In this document: positions 17,112 through 26,674 of the stretch, piece after piece
How positions within the stretch are numbered: position 1 is the first letter of the stretch
How the letters are laid out: every line of letters starts with the position of its first letter
Source of the DNA: an uncultured Bacteroidales bacterium
Lineage (GTDB): Bacteria; Bacteroidota; Bacteroidia; Bacteroidales; F082
Reading direction: 5' to 3'
DNA: 64,000 nt
Assembly: GCA_946408345.1 (NCBI GenBank)
Contig: CAMJRR010000015.1
Location: forward strand, 1-64,000
Made by a program: the position numbers and the translations under genes
Notes under the pieces: generated by a model
Seen by the model: the letters and a program-made list of their open reading frames with translations, nothing else
The model's database searches: none
Told to the model about the DNA's origin: nothing

Positions 17112-18281
17112 ATGGATTTAAACATCGGACTTTTTAATGAATCGTTTCCTCCCGTGATGGATGGCGTTGCCATTTGTGTGCAGAACTATGCCTACTGGAT
17201 GCAGAAAAAAGTGGGCGGCGTTTCCGTCATCACGCCGAATGTTCCAGGGGCAGACTACAAGCAATACGACTACGAGGTGCTCGACTATTTCTCAGTTCCT
17301 GTACCTTTCCGTCAGCCGTATGTCACTGGAATTGCAGAAGTTGACCCTGCCTTCATTGCGAAAATCGTCAAACGTCGCTTCAAAATTGTCCATGCCCACT
17401 CGCCTTTTGCAGCAGGCATGGCGGCTTCAAACGTTGCCAAAAGGCTCAATATCCCGATGGTAGCCACATTCCACTCCAAATACCGCGACGACTTCAGCCA
17501 AACCATTCCCTCCAAAGCCGTCGTGGAACAAATCATCAAGCGCATCATCAGTTTCTATGAACGCGCGGATGAGGTTTGGGTGCCACAAGCCTCTGTAAAA
17601 GACGTAATTAAAGACTACGGATTCAAAGGCAATGTGGAGGTTGTGCCCAATGGTAGCGACCTCGTGGCCGACTATCCCGAGACTTATTTCGCTGATGCAC
17701 GGAAGAAGTTAGGCATTGCTACCAACGACTTCGTTTGCCTTTTCGTTGGACAGCATATTTGGCAGAAAAACGTTCGTCTCATCATCGAAGCCCTTGAAAA
17801 AGTGAAAGATACACCTTTTAAGATGTATTTTGTCGGCAACGGCTACGCAGCTGATGCGATGAAGGAAATGGTGACAGAAAAAGGCCTCGAAAACCAAGTC
17901 ACCTTTGTGGGCACTGTCACTGAGCGCGAAGTTATCAAGCAGTATTATGCAGCGGCTGACCTGTTCCTATTCCCCTCGCTTTACGACACTGACGGCTTGG
18001 TCGTCAAAGAAGCGGCAGCGCTGCAAACGCCCTCCGTTATGGTGGAAACTGCCACTGCGGCCTCCATCATCACCGATAATGAGAATGGTTTTCTGATTCC
18101 AAACGACTTGGAAGCTTTCGCCAAGCGATTGCGCGAGTTGATTCACGATCCGGAACGGGTGCACCGCGTGGGTGTGCAAGCCTCGCATTCCATCGTACGC
18201 TCTTGGGAAGATGTCGTCGGTGAGGTGCTTGAACGCTACAATCGTCTGATTGCCAAAAAGAAATTGATTGCCATACCTTAA
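17112..18281 (+). CDS. GT4 family glycosyltransferase
   Basis: A 389-residue GT-B fold glycosyltransferase starting MDLNIGLFNESFPPVMDGVA. The N-terminal acceptor half contains HAHSPFAAGMAASNVAKRLN and VATFHSKYRDDF. The C-terminal donor half contains FVGQHIWQKNVRLIIEAL and the EX7E-like motif FPSLYDTDGLVVKEAAALQT. The closest familiar relatives are lipid glycosyltransferases such as diacylglycerol glucosyltransferases, so a membrane lipid acceptor is plausible but not proven. It heads a plus-strand envelope cluster, followed by a PHP hydrolase and two GT39-like genes. Confidence 0.85.
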   Translation: MDLNIGLFNESFPPVMDGVAICVQNYAYWMQKKVGGVSVITPNVPGADYKQYDYEVLDYFSVPVPFRQPYVTGIAEVDPAFIAKIVKRRFKIVHAHSPFAAGMAASNVAKRLNIPMVATFHSKYRDDFSQTIPSKAVVEQIIKRIISFYERADEVWVPQASVKDVIKDYGFKGNVEVVPNGSDLVADYPETYFADARKKLGIATNDFVCLFVGQHIWQKNVRLIIEALEKVKDTPFKMYFVGNGYAADAMKEMVTEKGLENQVTFVGTVTEREVIKQYYAAADLFLFPSLYDTDGLVVKEAAALQTPSVMVETATAASIITDNENGFLIPNDLEAFAKRLRELIHDPERVHRVGVQASHSIVRSWEDVVGEVLERYNRLIAKKKLIAIP

Positions 18282-18298
18282 ATCTTCGGAATTTTCTT

Positions 18299-18306
18299 TA
18301 GTTTTG
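18299..18306 (+). promoter_or_regulatory. -7 promoter element for the PHP gene
   Basis: TAGTTTTG matches TAnnTTTG, 19 bases before the ATG at 18325. Confidence 0.5.
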
Positions 18307-18324
18307 CGCTAAAAATAACCCAAA

Positions 18325-19572
18325 ATGAGCAAAGGGAAACAAAAACACGGTTTTTGGTTTTATGTAGGACGCTTCTTTTGCGGTCTAGGCATAGCCTTGT
18401 TGCTACTGGTGTTGTACATTTACCTCTCCGTGCCCACCTATAGTTTCAAGGAACCACGTCCCTTCAGTGGCGAATATCTATACAACCCTTATCAGGACAT
18501 GAATCCCGACCAATGGAAGAAATATCACTTTCATTGCCATTCGCGTAAGTATTTTGGTGTGACCAATGGGCGCAAGAGCAAGGAAGCCACTATCGACAGC
18601 GTGTATCAAGCCTTGGGCTACGACCATTACGGCATATCCGACTATATGGGCATCAACAAGCATGGTTCGGAAAGAGAAGACTATATCCCCGCCTACGAAC
18701 ATGGCTACGGGCTCTTCCGCAAAACCCACCAAATCTGCATCGGAGCTGAGTCAGTGTATTGGCCAGATTTCCCCTTCATGCAAAACCTCAACATGAAGCA
18801 GCATTTGATCAACAAATTGGGCGAACGCTGCCGCTTTGTCATGCCTGCCCATGCATCGTTCACCAAAGGATATAAGGTAAACGAAATGATGCTGTTGAGT
18901 AACTACCGCCTACTTGAAGTGGTCAACCCATACGGAAACGCGTTTGAACACTGGGACATGGCCCTCTCCAACGGTCATCGTGTGTATGCCCTCGGCAACG
19001 ATGATACGCACAACATTAACAACGAACATGAAATATGCCGCAACCTGACCATGGTCAACACACCAGATCTCAATCCAGAACATGTATATGAGTCCTTGGA
19101 CAAAGGCTTGTGCTATGCTGTGGAGTTCGACAATTGGTATTATTATCCACTTACCCTCGAGTATAAGATAAAAGATGCACGCGCTTTAGATTATCTAACT
19201 CAGGCCCAATTGGTTGGCGACACCTTATTTATATCCACCTCGGCAGAGACCATGAAAGAAGTTCAATTCATCGGACAAGACGGCAAAGTACTGAAAACAG
19301 AGGAGAATATTGGCACAGCACATTATGTCATCCAACCTGAAGACCCTTATGTCAGAACCCGTATTGACTTGAACGGCAGACATTTCCTTTATCTAAATCC
19401 TGTCACACGACATCCATCACCAGAAGTGGATGACCGCCGCTTGGACAGCATCAATTACGCACAGACTGGGCTCTATTGGTTCGTCTATGCCGTAGCATTG
19501 GCAGCTTTCGTCTGGTATCTAATCAAAAAAGCTAAAGAGAAAAAGAATGATTCGAATCCAGGACAACGATAA
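18325..19572 (+). CDS. Membrane-anchored PHP-domain metal-dependent hydrolase
   Basis: A 415-residue protein with membrane segments near residues 14-36 and about 380-400. The PHP metal-site motifs are all visible: HFHCHS (His68, His70, His72), GISD (Asp106), GAES (Glu142), PAHAS (His176) and GNDDTH (Asp226, His229). The family includes phosphoesterases that hydrolyse nucleotides, sugar phosphates or histidinol phosphate. The catalytic part here would face the periplasm if the first segment is a signal anchor. Its stop overlaps the next glycosyltransferase by 26 bases, indicating co-expression and a role in lipid or glycan metabolism. The substrate is unknown. Confidence 0.75.
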   Translation: MSKGKQKHGFWFYVGRFFCGLGIALLLLVLYIYLSVPTYSFKEPRPFSGEYLYNPYQDMNPDQWKKYHFHCHSRKYFGVTNGRKSKEATIDSVYQALGYDHYGISDYMGINKHGSEREDYIPAYEHGYGLFRKTHQICIGAESVYWPDFPFMQNLNMKQHLINKLGERCRFVMPAHASFTKGYKVNEMMLLSNYRLLEVVNPYGNAFEHWDMALSNGHRVYALGNDDTHNINNEHEICRNLTMVNTPDLNPEHVYESLDKGLCYAVEFDNWYYYPLTLEYKIKDARALDYLTQAQLVGDTLFISTSAETMKEVQFIGQDGKVLKTEENIGTAHYVIQPEDPYVRTRIDLNGRHFLYLNPVTRHPSPEVDDRRLDSINYAQTGLYWFVYAVALAAFVWYLIKKAKEKKNDSNPGQR

Positions 19573-21208
19573 GAAAATCAACCAAATACTCTTTTGGCTT
19601 TTGGTTATCAGTGCTGTTGTTCGAGGCATCGCGGCAACTTCGATTGAATTTGGCAACGACGAGGTGTATTATTGGACCTACGCCCTCTACCCCGATTGGA
19701 GTCATTTCGACCATCCCCCCATGGTAGGCTGGGTGATACAGCTCTTTAGCCTTAACCTATTGTTTGACAGCGAATTTTTCATCCGATTGGCCTCAGTGGT
19801 CTTCATGACAGCCAACACCTATATTATATTTCGCATCGGAAAAGACATCAAGGACGCTCAAACAGGGCTATATGCCGCATTGCTATACACTTCATCCGTT
19901 TACGCCTTCGTCATCACTGGAATTTTCATCATGCCTGACACGCCACTGATGCTGTTCTGGTTATTAGCGATTTGGATGGCTATTAAGTACACAAAGTTTA
20001 AGGCCCCTGAGCCCGTCGAAGGGCCAACAGATTTTAAAGCGGTGCTTCGATACTTCGACAAGCTCAGTACTCAGCAACCTAGATTTTTGCTACTTTTCGG
20101 ACTCTTCGCAGGCCTTGCTATGCTTTCCAAATATTCCGGGATTTTCCTTTGGATTGGAATAATGCTTTATGTTTTGTTTTTCAACAGAAAAACACTAAAA
20201 AATCCCTACCTCTATCTTTCCCTACTGATTTCAGCCATTTGTTGCATTCCTATTTTATATTGGAACTTTCAAAACGGTTTCATCAGTTTCAACTTCCATG
20301 GCGACCGCGTCAGCTTGTTTGGTAAACCCAACTTAGGCTATTTCGGTGCCGAACTAGCTGGTGAATTGCTCTACAACAACCCCGTGAACTTCGTTTTGGC
20401 CATCATTGCGGTCATCGCTGCTTGCAAAGGGAGACTCACGATGGAGAAAACCGCACTGCGACTGGTACTCTGCATTGCACTTCCCTTGATTTTGACTTTC
20501 ATTTTCTTCTCTTTGACCCGTCAAACACTTCCCCATTGGAACGCTCCCGCCTATTCTATTCTCATCTTACTGAGTGCCTGCTGGTTATGCGAAAAGAATC
20601 CACAATCGAATGGCAGCTTCCTGCTTCCCAAAAGCATCATTGCAGCTCTTAGCATCCTGATATTTACAGTAGGCATTGGCATTGCCGAAATCAACACGGG
20701 CTTCATTCCTCTCGACCGCCATACCGAACCCGAAATGCTTGGACGCAATGACTTCACACTGGACATGTATGGCTGGAGACAACTAGAGACAAAATTCGCC
20801 GATTTGCGCGAACAAAAAAACGCCGAAGGCGTGGTGAAAGAGGATGACGGCATAGTGGCCGATGAATGGTTTCCTCTGGCCAACCTTGATTACTATGTGG
20901 CCCGTCCTTTAGGCATGAAAGTAATGGGTGTAGGCTATATTGAGAAACTACACAAGTATCTATGGATCAACGAGCAACGGGGTGGATTCAAAAAAGGAGA
21001 AGACTTTTGGTTCCTTACCGACAGCCGTTATCTCAAAAACCCAGAAGGACTCTATCCAGGAGGTTTCGAGTCTATCATACCGATTGACACTATCACCATC
21101 GAACGAGGAGGAAAACCAGTCAAAAACTTCTTCGTCTATGCTTGCAAAGGCTTGATTTACAGGCAACCTACAGTTTCCGAGACCATCGAAAATAACAAAG
21201 CCAAATAA
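19547..21208 (+). CDS. GT39/ArnT-like glycosyltransferase with an in-frame repeat insertion
   Basis: A 553-residue polytopic membrane protein. Family motifs near the N-terminus are FGNDEVYYWTYALYPDWSHF and DHPPMVGWVIQLFS, the acidic and HPP elements of lipid-carrier dependent transferases. A soluble periplasmic C-terminal domain follows from about residue 390. Residues of about 153-174 (including APEPVEGP and RYFDKLSTQQP) are encoded by an interspersed repeat and form a hydrophilic stretch between two membrane helices, where related proteins have only a short loop. It overlaps the PHP gene by 26 bases and is 7 bases from the next transferase. Confidence 0.82.
   Translation: MIRIQDNDKKINQILFWLLVISAVVRGIAATSIEFGNDEVYYWTYALYPDWSHFDHPPMVGWVIQLFSLNLLFDSEFFIRLASVVFMTANTYIIFRIGKDIKDAQTGLYAALLYTSSVYAFVITGIFIMPDTPLMLFWLLAIWMAIKYTKFKAPEPVEGPTDFKAVLRYFDKLSTQQPRFLLLFGLFAGLAMLSKYSGIFLWIGIMLYVLFFNRKTLKNPYLYLSLLISAICCIPILYWNFQNGFISFNFHGDRVSLFGKPNLGYFGAELAGELLYNNPVNFVLAIIAVIAACKGRLTMEKTALRLVLCIALPLILTFIFFSLTRQTLPHWNAPAYSILILLSACWLCEKNPQSNGSFLLPKSIIAALSILIFTVGIGIAEINTGFIPLDRHTEPEMLGRNDFTLDMYGWRQLETKFADLREQKNAEGVVKEDDGIVADEWFPLANLDYYVARPLGMKVMGVGYIEKLHKYLWINEQRGGFKKGEDFWFLTDSRYLKNPEGLYPGGFESIIPIDTITIERGGKPVKNFFVYACKGLIYRQPTVSETIENNKAK
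20003..20070. repeat. Interspersed repeat family B inside a glycosyltransferase gene
   Basis: CCCTGAGCCCGTCGAAGGG at 20005-20023 and CTTCGACAAGCTCAG at 20053-20067 are inverted copies of the same palindromic word. The reading frame stays open through the element. Confidence 0.8.
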
Positions 21209-21215
21209 GGAAACC

Positions 21216-22688
21216 ATGAAACAGTTGCAGATGACAAACCGTCGCCGAACCATTATCGAGTGCCTGATATTGATTGTCATCACTGCCGTGCTTCGCATTT
21301 GGTATGTAGGCAAAACCGACCTTGGGTATGATGAAAGCTTCTCGCTTTATATGGCACTGCAAAGCCTACCTGACGCCATACGAATGCTTTGCAAAGGCGA
21401 CAATCCTCCACTCTGGGAAGTGCTACTGCATTTCTGGATCAAGCCATTCGGCATCTCTGAAGTCGCCATTCGTTCCTTATCACTCATTTTCAGCACATTG
21501 ACCATTATCCCGATTTATTTGCTCGGTGAAAAGTACATTCATAGGTTTATTGGTCTCGTCTCCTCCCTATTCTATTGTTTCTCAACTTTTTCCATCTATT
21601 TGGCACACGAATGCCGCGTTTATAGCCTCATCGGATTCCTCTCAGCAAGCTCTGCTTTCTTGTTCATCAGCATCATAAAAAATCCTAAAACCTTCAAATT
21701 CATCTTATTGACCTTAGTCAATTTGATGCTCATGTACGGGCATTACCTTTCCGTTTGGATCATCGTAATGGAATTTCTTATTGCATTGGCAATCAATCCT
21801 ATAAGAAAGAAGATTTGGAAGCCATATCTGATTCACGCAGCATCGCTTATCCTACTTTTTGTGCCGATGTTTCCAGTGTTGTTCACACGCTTTTTCGACT
21901 CAGGAATACACGGCACTTGGATTGCTAAGACCACCAGTCCCGAAGCGCTATATGATTTCCTATGGCGCATGTGCAATGTTCCTGTCACAACAGTGCTGGC
22001 TGTTGTTATCCTTTTTTCTTCATTTATCATATTGATTATCAATATTTTCAAAAAGAAATATCAGTTCGGGAATATTGGCATCCTTACTTTGCTATGGGTT
22101 GTTCCGCTACTGGTTTCATTTGTACTTTCCTATTTCACAGGCTTCTTCCTCGACCGTTATTTCTACTTCATCTTCCCCATTTTTTATCTTTCCATCGCCT
22201 CATATTGCCTCTATCTGTTCCCAAAAAGAAAGGCTTTTGGACTCTCACTCATGGGAATTTTTGCCATAGCAATGGCCATTTCCTGCTCTCCCGACAGTTT
22301 CACCAATCACTTTAGTGGATGGCATTACAATGTTAAGCCCATTGTCCATCAACTAGTTGAAGCAAAGGAAAACGAAAAAGCGCTCGTCATATTACCCGAA
22401 TATTTCGACAAGCAATTCACTTATTATTTGGACGAAAACCATGAGGCTTTCCGCACACAAAGCCAACCCTCTAATTATTATGTGTTTCAAGATTATCTGC
22501 TGAAACAGGGCTATTATTACGACATCAACTACCAAAAAACGGATTTAAGTGCCTACGACAAAGTAGTATTTCCATATCACAAAGACATGCCCATCAACGG
22601 ATTAAGAGAATACTTAGAAAACCACGGCTTCCGATTGGAAAGGGAACAAGACGAACATCCCTATTCTGTCAACTACTTCTCAAAGTAA
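21216..22688 (+). CDS. GT39-like membrane glycosyltransferase
   Basis: A 490-residue polytopic membrane protein with the family pattern TDLGYDESFSLYMALQSLP and GDNPPLWEVLLHFWIKPFG followed by multiple membrane helices. The short C-terminal soluble portion (from about residue 385) is probably periplasmic. It begins 7 bases after the previous GT39 gene, so both are in one transcript with the PHP hydrolase. Its stop is only 3 bases from the stop of the convergent DUF2079 gene. Donor and acceptor are unknown; glycosylation of surface lipid or protein is the likely role. Confidence 0.8.
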   Translation: MKQLQMTNRRRTIIECLILIVITAVLRIWYVGKTDLGYDESFSLYMALQSLPDAIRMLCKGDNPPLWEVLLHFWIKPFGISEVAIRSLSLIFSTLTIIPIYLLGEKYIHRFIGLVSSLFYCFSTFSIYLAHECRVYSLIGFLSASSAFLFISIIKNPKTFKFILLTLVNLMLMYGHYLSVWIIVMEFLIALAINPIRKKIWKPYLIHAASLILLFVPMFPVLFTRFFDSGIHGTWIAKTTSPEALYDFLWRMCNVPVTTVLAVVILFSSFIILIINIFKKKYQFGNIGILTLLWVVPLLVSFVLSYFTGFFLDRYFYFIFPIFYLSIASYCLYLFPKRKAFGLSLMGIFAIAMAISCSPDSFTNHFSGWHYNVKPIVHQLVEAKENEKALVILPEYFDKQFTYYLDENHEAFRTQSQPSNYYVFQDYLLKQGYYYDINYQKTDLSAYDKVVFPYHKDMPINGLREYLENHGFRLEREQDEHPYSVNYFSK

Positions 22689-22691
22689 TTT

Positions 22692-24149
22692 TCATTGCAA
22701 CTTCCGACGAAGCAGATGCAAACGACCATCGGAAGCTAAGGTCTCATACTCCGAACGGTTGGTAAACACCACTTGGCCATTACGCTCAAGGTTGACATAA
22801 TGTTCCGTAATCAGCACATAATCAGCATCGATTTTGGTTGCATGCGCAAAGTTTTGGATGCTTTCACGCAAAGCCAAATGAGGTACGAAATTAGATGTAG
22901 CACTCACTGAAGCATCGTCAGGAATCATCTTTAGCAACTCTCGGGCATAGCGTACATCAAACTCTTCCTGCTCGTAATGACGACCTTGATACACACATAA
23001 CTGGTCGACCAGGATGGCAGACTTAGGCACTCCTATCGTATAAAAGGTAGTCAGTACTGTAGAAAGCAACAAGACAAAACCCAATGCCTTTCGCCACTTA
23101 CCGTTCTTCAACTTGACAAGCACCAAAAACGAGGAGACCACCAATACCGGCACAAATTCAACCGAATACTGGAAAGAAACGCCCCAAAAGTTAGGGTCAA
23201 CAGCAAGCATTTTCTGTGCGAGCAGAGGGACAATCATTATCAAATAGTTGGGCTTCAACAAAGTAAGTAGCATTCCTGAAGCCAAAGCGCATATATAAAA
23301 CTCCTCTTTTATACCATCATAGTTCGCAATGCCATTAGTATTAGTGAACAACATTTGAATGGTCTCAAACGGATGCTTTACCAACCTTGTGGCAATGTCC
23401 ACATAATTATCGCCCAAATGTGCATAACGGACAAAACCACCGCCATTCCCACCCAGTTTCGGCATCACTATCATATTGATAATAAGGAAGTAAGCCATAG
23501 AAAAAACAGCATAGGCTACCAAATGCCAAATAGCTTGTTTGTCTTTTCTATAATCCCACATCAAACCGATAGCGATGAAAAGCAACCACAGCGACATATT
23601 CTCTTTCCCAATGACAAACAATACTACAAATAATGTTGAGAGACCAAATCTCCGCCTTTTGAGAAAGTAAAGCAGCCACAGCAACATCATGGCTGTCAAC
23701 ACGTTGGAATGATAGTCGAAAGCCAAAGCTTGAATGATTCCAAAGGAAAAGAAAAACGTGGTAGATGCCACAATTGGTATCCAGTTATCATCTGTATAGA
23801 GGTCTATTAACTTGTAAATGCCCCAACCACCCAACAGCACTGCCACAATCTGCACAAGAAGCAATGTATAACTTCCAAAAACATAAATCAATGGCGACAA
23901 AATAATCAAATACAAATCGAAATGGTCACTAAGAATACTCTGCGGAACAGCCTTGAACATGCTACAATCATCAATGCGAAAATGTGCATAGTCATACATC
24001 GCATGGGTATACAACCCCAAGTCAAGCGCATACGTCTTGAAAAGGAAATGGTTGACCAAGGAGATGAGGCAATACAAAACGCCTGCAACGGTGAATACCG
24101 ATGCAAGCGTGATGTTTTTCTGCCGCTTACCCAAGGTCATCGCCTTCAT
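22692..24149 (-). CDS. DUF2079 family membrane protein
   Basis: A 485-residue polytopic membrane protein. ALDLGLYTHAMYDYAHFR and DHFDLYLIILSPLIYVFGS are typical DUF2079 segments, a family distantly related to GT-C glycosyltransferases. It starts 12 bases after the pepT stop, so it is probably transcribed from the pepT promoter. The convergent neighbour carries a GT39-like gene, which fits a role in envelope glycan assembly. No catalytic residue can be assigned with confidence. Start is at 24149 or the ATG 9 bases downstream. Confidence 0.78.
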   Translation of the reverse strand: MKAMTLGKRQKNITLASVFTVAGVLYCLISLVNHFLFKTYALDLGLYTHAMYDYAHFRIDDCSMFKAVPQSILSDHFDLYLIILSPLIYVFGSYTLLLVQIVAVLLGGWGIYKLIDLYTDDNWIPIVASTTFFFSFGIIQALAFDYHSNVLTAMMLLWLLYFLKRRRFGLSTLFVVLFVIGKENMSLWLLFIAIGLMWDYRKDKQAIWHLVAYAVFSMAYFLIINMIVMPKLGGNGGGFVRYAHLGDNYVDIATRLVKHPFETIQMLFTNTNGIANYDGIKEEFYICALASGMLLTLLKPNYLIMIVPLLAQKMLAVDPNFWGVSFQYSVEFVPVLVVSSFLVLVKLKNGKWRKALGFVLLLSTVLTTFYTIGVPKSAILVDQLCVYQGRHYEQEEFDVRYARELLKMIPDDASVSATSNFVPHLALRESIQNFAHATKIDADYVLITEHYVNLERNGQVVFTNRSEYETLASDGRLHLLRRKLQ

Positions 24150-24161
24150 ACCGGCTGCTAT

Positions 24162-25382
24162 TTATTCCGCTTGGAATAGAGTGATAATGTTCAGAATCAC
24201 TTCTGAAGCTTTCATCATGCTCTCAAGCGGCACATATTCCAACTTGCCATGGAAATTGTGGCCGCCAGCGAAGATATTGGGGCATGGCAAACCCATGAAC
24301 GAAAGGTTGGCACCATCGGTACCACCACGGATGGGCTGAACTTTCGGCTTGATATTGGCCATTTCCATGGCTTTAATCGCTCTTTCGACGATGAAGAAAT
24401 GCGGCTCCACTTCCTGGCGCATGTTATAATACTGGTGCTTCAGTTCCAACTTCACCACATTGCCGTATTTCTTGTTCAAGAAATCAACAACAGCAGTGAT
24501 TAAGGCTTTCTTTTCCTCAAATTTGGCGCGGTCGTGGTCGCGGATAATGTATGACATCGTGGTCTCCTCCACCGTGCCGTTGATTTCGGTCAAATGGAAG
24601 AAGCCCTCGTAACCTTGCGTAAAGCGTGGACGTTGCTCCACAGGCAACATACCATTGAGTTCCATGGCGATAAGCATGGAGTTCACCATCTTGTCCTTGC
24701 CATAACCAGGATGGATATTGCTGCCTTGGATGTGGATCTTGGCACCTGCGGCATTGAAGTTTTCGTATTCCAATTCTCCAATTTCGCCACCGTCCATAGT
24801 ATAGGCGTACTTGGCACCGAATTTCTTCACGTCAAATTTCACCACACCACGTCCGATTTCCTCGTCAGGCGTGAAACCGATTTTGATTTCACCGTGCTTG
24901 AAGTCGGGGTTTTCCATCATATACTGGGCAGCATACATAATTTCGGCCACGCCAGCCTTGTCGTCAGCGCCGAGCAAGGTCGTACCATCGGTGGTAATCA
25001 TCGTCTGGCCTTTGTATTGCTGCATCTCAGGAAATTCCGACACACGCAGAACAATGTTCTTTTCTTTGTTCAAAACGATATCGTTGCCATCGTAGTTCGG
25101 GATGATTTGCGGCTTGATGTCAGCACCCGAAGCATCAGGCGAAGTATCCACATGAGCGATAAAGCCGATGGCGGGAATGTCGCGGTCGACATTGGAAGGG
25201 ATGGTCGCCATCACATAGCCATATTCGTCAAGCGTGGCTTCAACGCCCATGGCTTGCAGTTCATCGCGAAGCATCTTCAACAGATTCAACTGTTTGGCAG
25301 TGCTGGGCTGCGATTCGGAGTTTTCATCGGAGGTCGTCTCCACGGAGACATATCTCAAGAATTTGTCTAATAGCTTTTCCAT
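24162..25382 (-). CDS. pepT: Peptidase T (tripeptide aminopeptidase)
   Basis: A 406-residue M20-family zinc exopeptidase that removes the N-terminal residue from tripeptides in the cytoplasm. Metal-site motifs are GFIAHVDTSPDASG, TLLGADDKAGVAEIM, FTPDEEIGRG and the C-terminal FAGGHNFHGKLEYV. RGGTDGANLSFMGLPCPN is also characteristic. The length is normal. A promoter element lies 23 bases upstream. It is followed closely by the DUF2079 gene. Confidence 0.95.
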   Translation of the reverse strand: MEKLLDKFLRYVSVETTSDENSESQPSTAKQLNLLKMLRDELQAMGVEATLDEYGYVMATIPSNVDRDIPAIGFIAHVDTSPDASGADIKPQIIPNYDGNDIVLNKEKNIVLRVSEFPEMQQYKGQTMITTDGTTLLGADDKAGVAEIMYAAQYMMENPDFKHGEIKIGFTPDEEIGRGVVKFDVKKFGAKYAYTMDGGEIGELEYENFNAAGAKIHIQGSNIHPGYGKDKMVNSMLIAMELNGMLPVEQRPRFTQGYEGFFHLTEINGTVEETTMSYIIRDHDRAKFEEKKALITAVVDFLNKKYGNVVKLELKHQYYNMRQEVEPHFFIVERAIKAMEMANIKPKVQPIRGGTDGANLSFMGLPCPNIFAGGHNFHGKLEYVPLESMMKASEVILNIITLFQAE

Positions 25383-25404
25383 TTTCGTGCGGTTTAATTT
25401 GGCA

Positions 25405-25412
25405 CAAAAATA
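25405..25412 (-). promoter_or_regulatory. -7 promoter element for pepT
   Basis: TATTTTTG on the minus strand matches TAnnTTTG, 23 bases before the pepT ATG. Confidence 0.6.
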
Positions 25413-25498
25413 AGGATTTCTGTTGAACTATTGAATGTTTAATGCTTAATTGTTTATTGACGCGAGTCCGTTCCCTCTTTTAAGGAATACAGGGGAAT

Positions 25499-25531
25499 AA
25501 AAAAACCGCAGCCAGATTACTCCAACTGCGG
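25499..25531 (-). terminator. Rho-independent terminator after the YitT gene
   Basis: On the minus strand CCGCAG and CTGCGG form a 6-bp GC-rich stem around a 14-base loop, followed by a run of seven T. It lies 24 bases after the stop codon. Confidence 0.75.
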
Positions 25532-25554
25532 TACCATGAAAAAAACAGTTACAT

Positions 25555-26547
25555 TTAACGCTTTTCAGCGTGTTTTCTCGCTCTGTGGCGGTCTTTGGAC
25601 CACAATCCGTACACCTCGCTGACATTGCCAGCCGTGGTGAAAGCGTTGATTTCGTTCTTGCCAAGGTATTCCATCAACTTCGAAAATTCATCATTGGTGA
25701 GCAGAGACTCCAACTCAATCGACTTTTCGTTGGTGTAGCCTCCGATGACTTCGTAAAGGGTGCAGCCACGATGGAGCTCGTCGATGATGTAACGGCGAAT
25801 GCGGTCGTAGTCTTTTGAAACGATGCAAACACGCTTGCGCTGATTGAGGTTTGCAGTGAACATATTCACCACCATGCCATTGATCCAAGTGGCGATGAGG
25901 CCGATGATGACCATCTGGAAGGGGTTGATAGCGAAAGCCGTGAGACAGATGATGGCACCCGCCACGCTCACCGATTTACCCATATCGAAGTGCAGGTATT
26001 TGTTGACAATCTTGGCCAAAATGTCCAGACCACCCGTGGAAGCATTGATGGAAAACATCAGCGTTTGGGCTGCACTGAGGATGATCACACAGCAAAGCAA
26101 ATCGAACCAGGGGTTGCCCATCACAGAGAAGGCTTGGTCGGGAGCAACACCCATATTAACCAGGTAATCGTTTGGGGTGGCAAAATTCTGCCAGGGATAC
26201 AGCCACTCGCAGAATTTAGTCATGGGACCGAGAATCATGGCGCAATAGACCGTCTTGAGACCGAACTCCTTTCCGACAAGCAAATAAGCTAAAATCAGCA
26301 AGATAGCATTGATAATGGAAATCATCATGGACAGACTGATGCTGATGCCCATGCCGTTGAAAATGTTGGTCAATACGATGGAAAGACCCGAAATAGAACC
26401 CACAATCAGCTTGCTGGGGACGAGGAAATAGTACACACAAACGCCCGTCATAAACATGCCGAAAGTCATGATTAGCAGTTCGACCCAGAACTTTTTACTG
26501 ACCAAAGCTTGGCCAATTTCTTTCATTATGTCGTTAAACTTACTCAT
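25555..26547 (-). CDS. YitT family membrane protein (DUF161 plus DUF2179)
   Basis: A 330-residue protein with five or six N-terminal membrane helices. VGSISGLSIVLTNIFNGMGI and INASTGGLDILAKIVNKYLH are the typical YitT family segments. A C-terminal DUF2179 domain (about 235-320) includes RGCTLYEVIGGYTNEKS. The physiological role of the family is not established. It is divergent from ygiQ and has a good terminator after it. The nearest upstream match to the -7 consensus has one mismatch. Confidence 0.85.
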   Translation of the reverse strand: MSKFNDIMKEIGQALVSKKFWVELLIMTFGMFMTGVCVYYFLVPSKLIVGSISGLSIVLTNIFNGMGISISLSMMISIINAILLILAYLLVGKEFGLKTVYCAMILGPMTKFCEWLYPWQNFATPNDYLVNMGVAPDQAFSVMGNPWFDLLCCVIILSAAQTLMFSINASTGGLDILAKIVNKYLHFDMGKSVSVAGAIICLTAFAINPFQMVIIGLIATWINGMVVNMFTANLNQRKRVCIVSKDYDRIRRYIIDELHRGCTLYEVIGGYTNEKSIELESLLTNDEFSKLMEYLGKNEINAFTTAGNVSEVYGLWSKDRHRARKHAEKR

Positions 26548-26651
26548 AAATTATTGATTCTTAATTTTTTAATATTAAATTAACCTTCAATTTTTGCGGC
26601 TGCAAAGGTCGGAAATCTTTTTGAGATAATGAAGTGTTTTAAAGAAATAAT

Positions 26652-26659
26652 TACCTTTG
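26652..26659 (+). promoter_or_regulatory. -7 promoter element for ygiQ
   Basis: TACCTTTG matches TAnnTTTG and overlaps the in-frame TTG at 26657, so the ATG at 26675 is the better start. Confidence 0.6.
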
Positions 26660-26674
26660 CAAAAAATTCACGGA

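Noticed and set aside
24594..25370. Open frame of 258 codons on the plus strand
   Set aside because: Antisense to pepT and without domain features.
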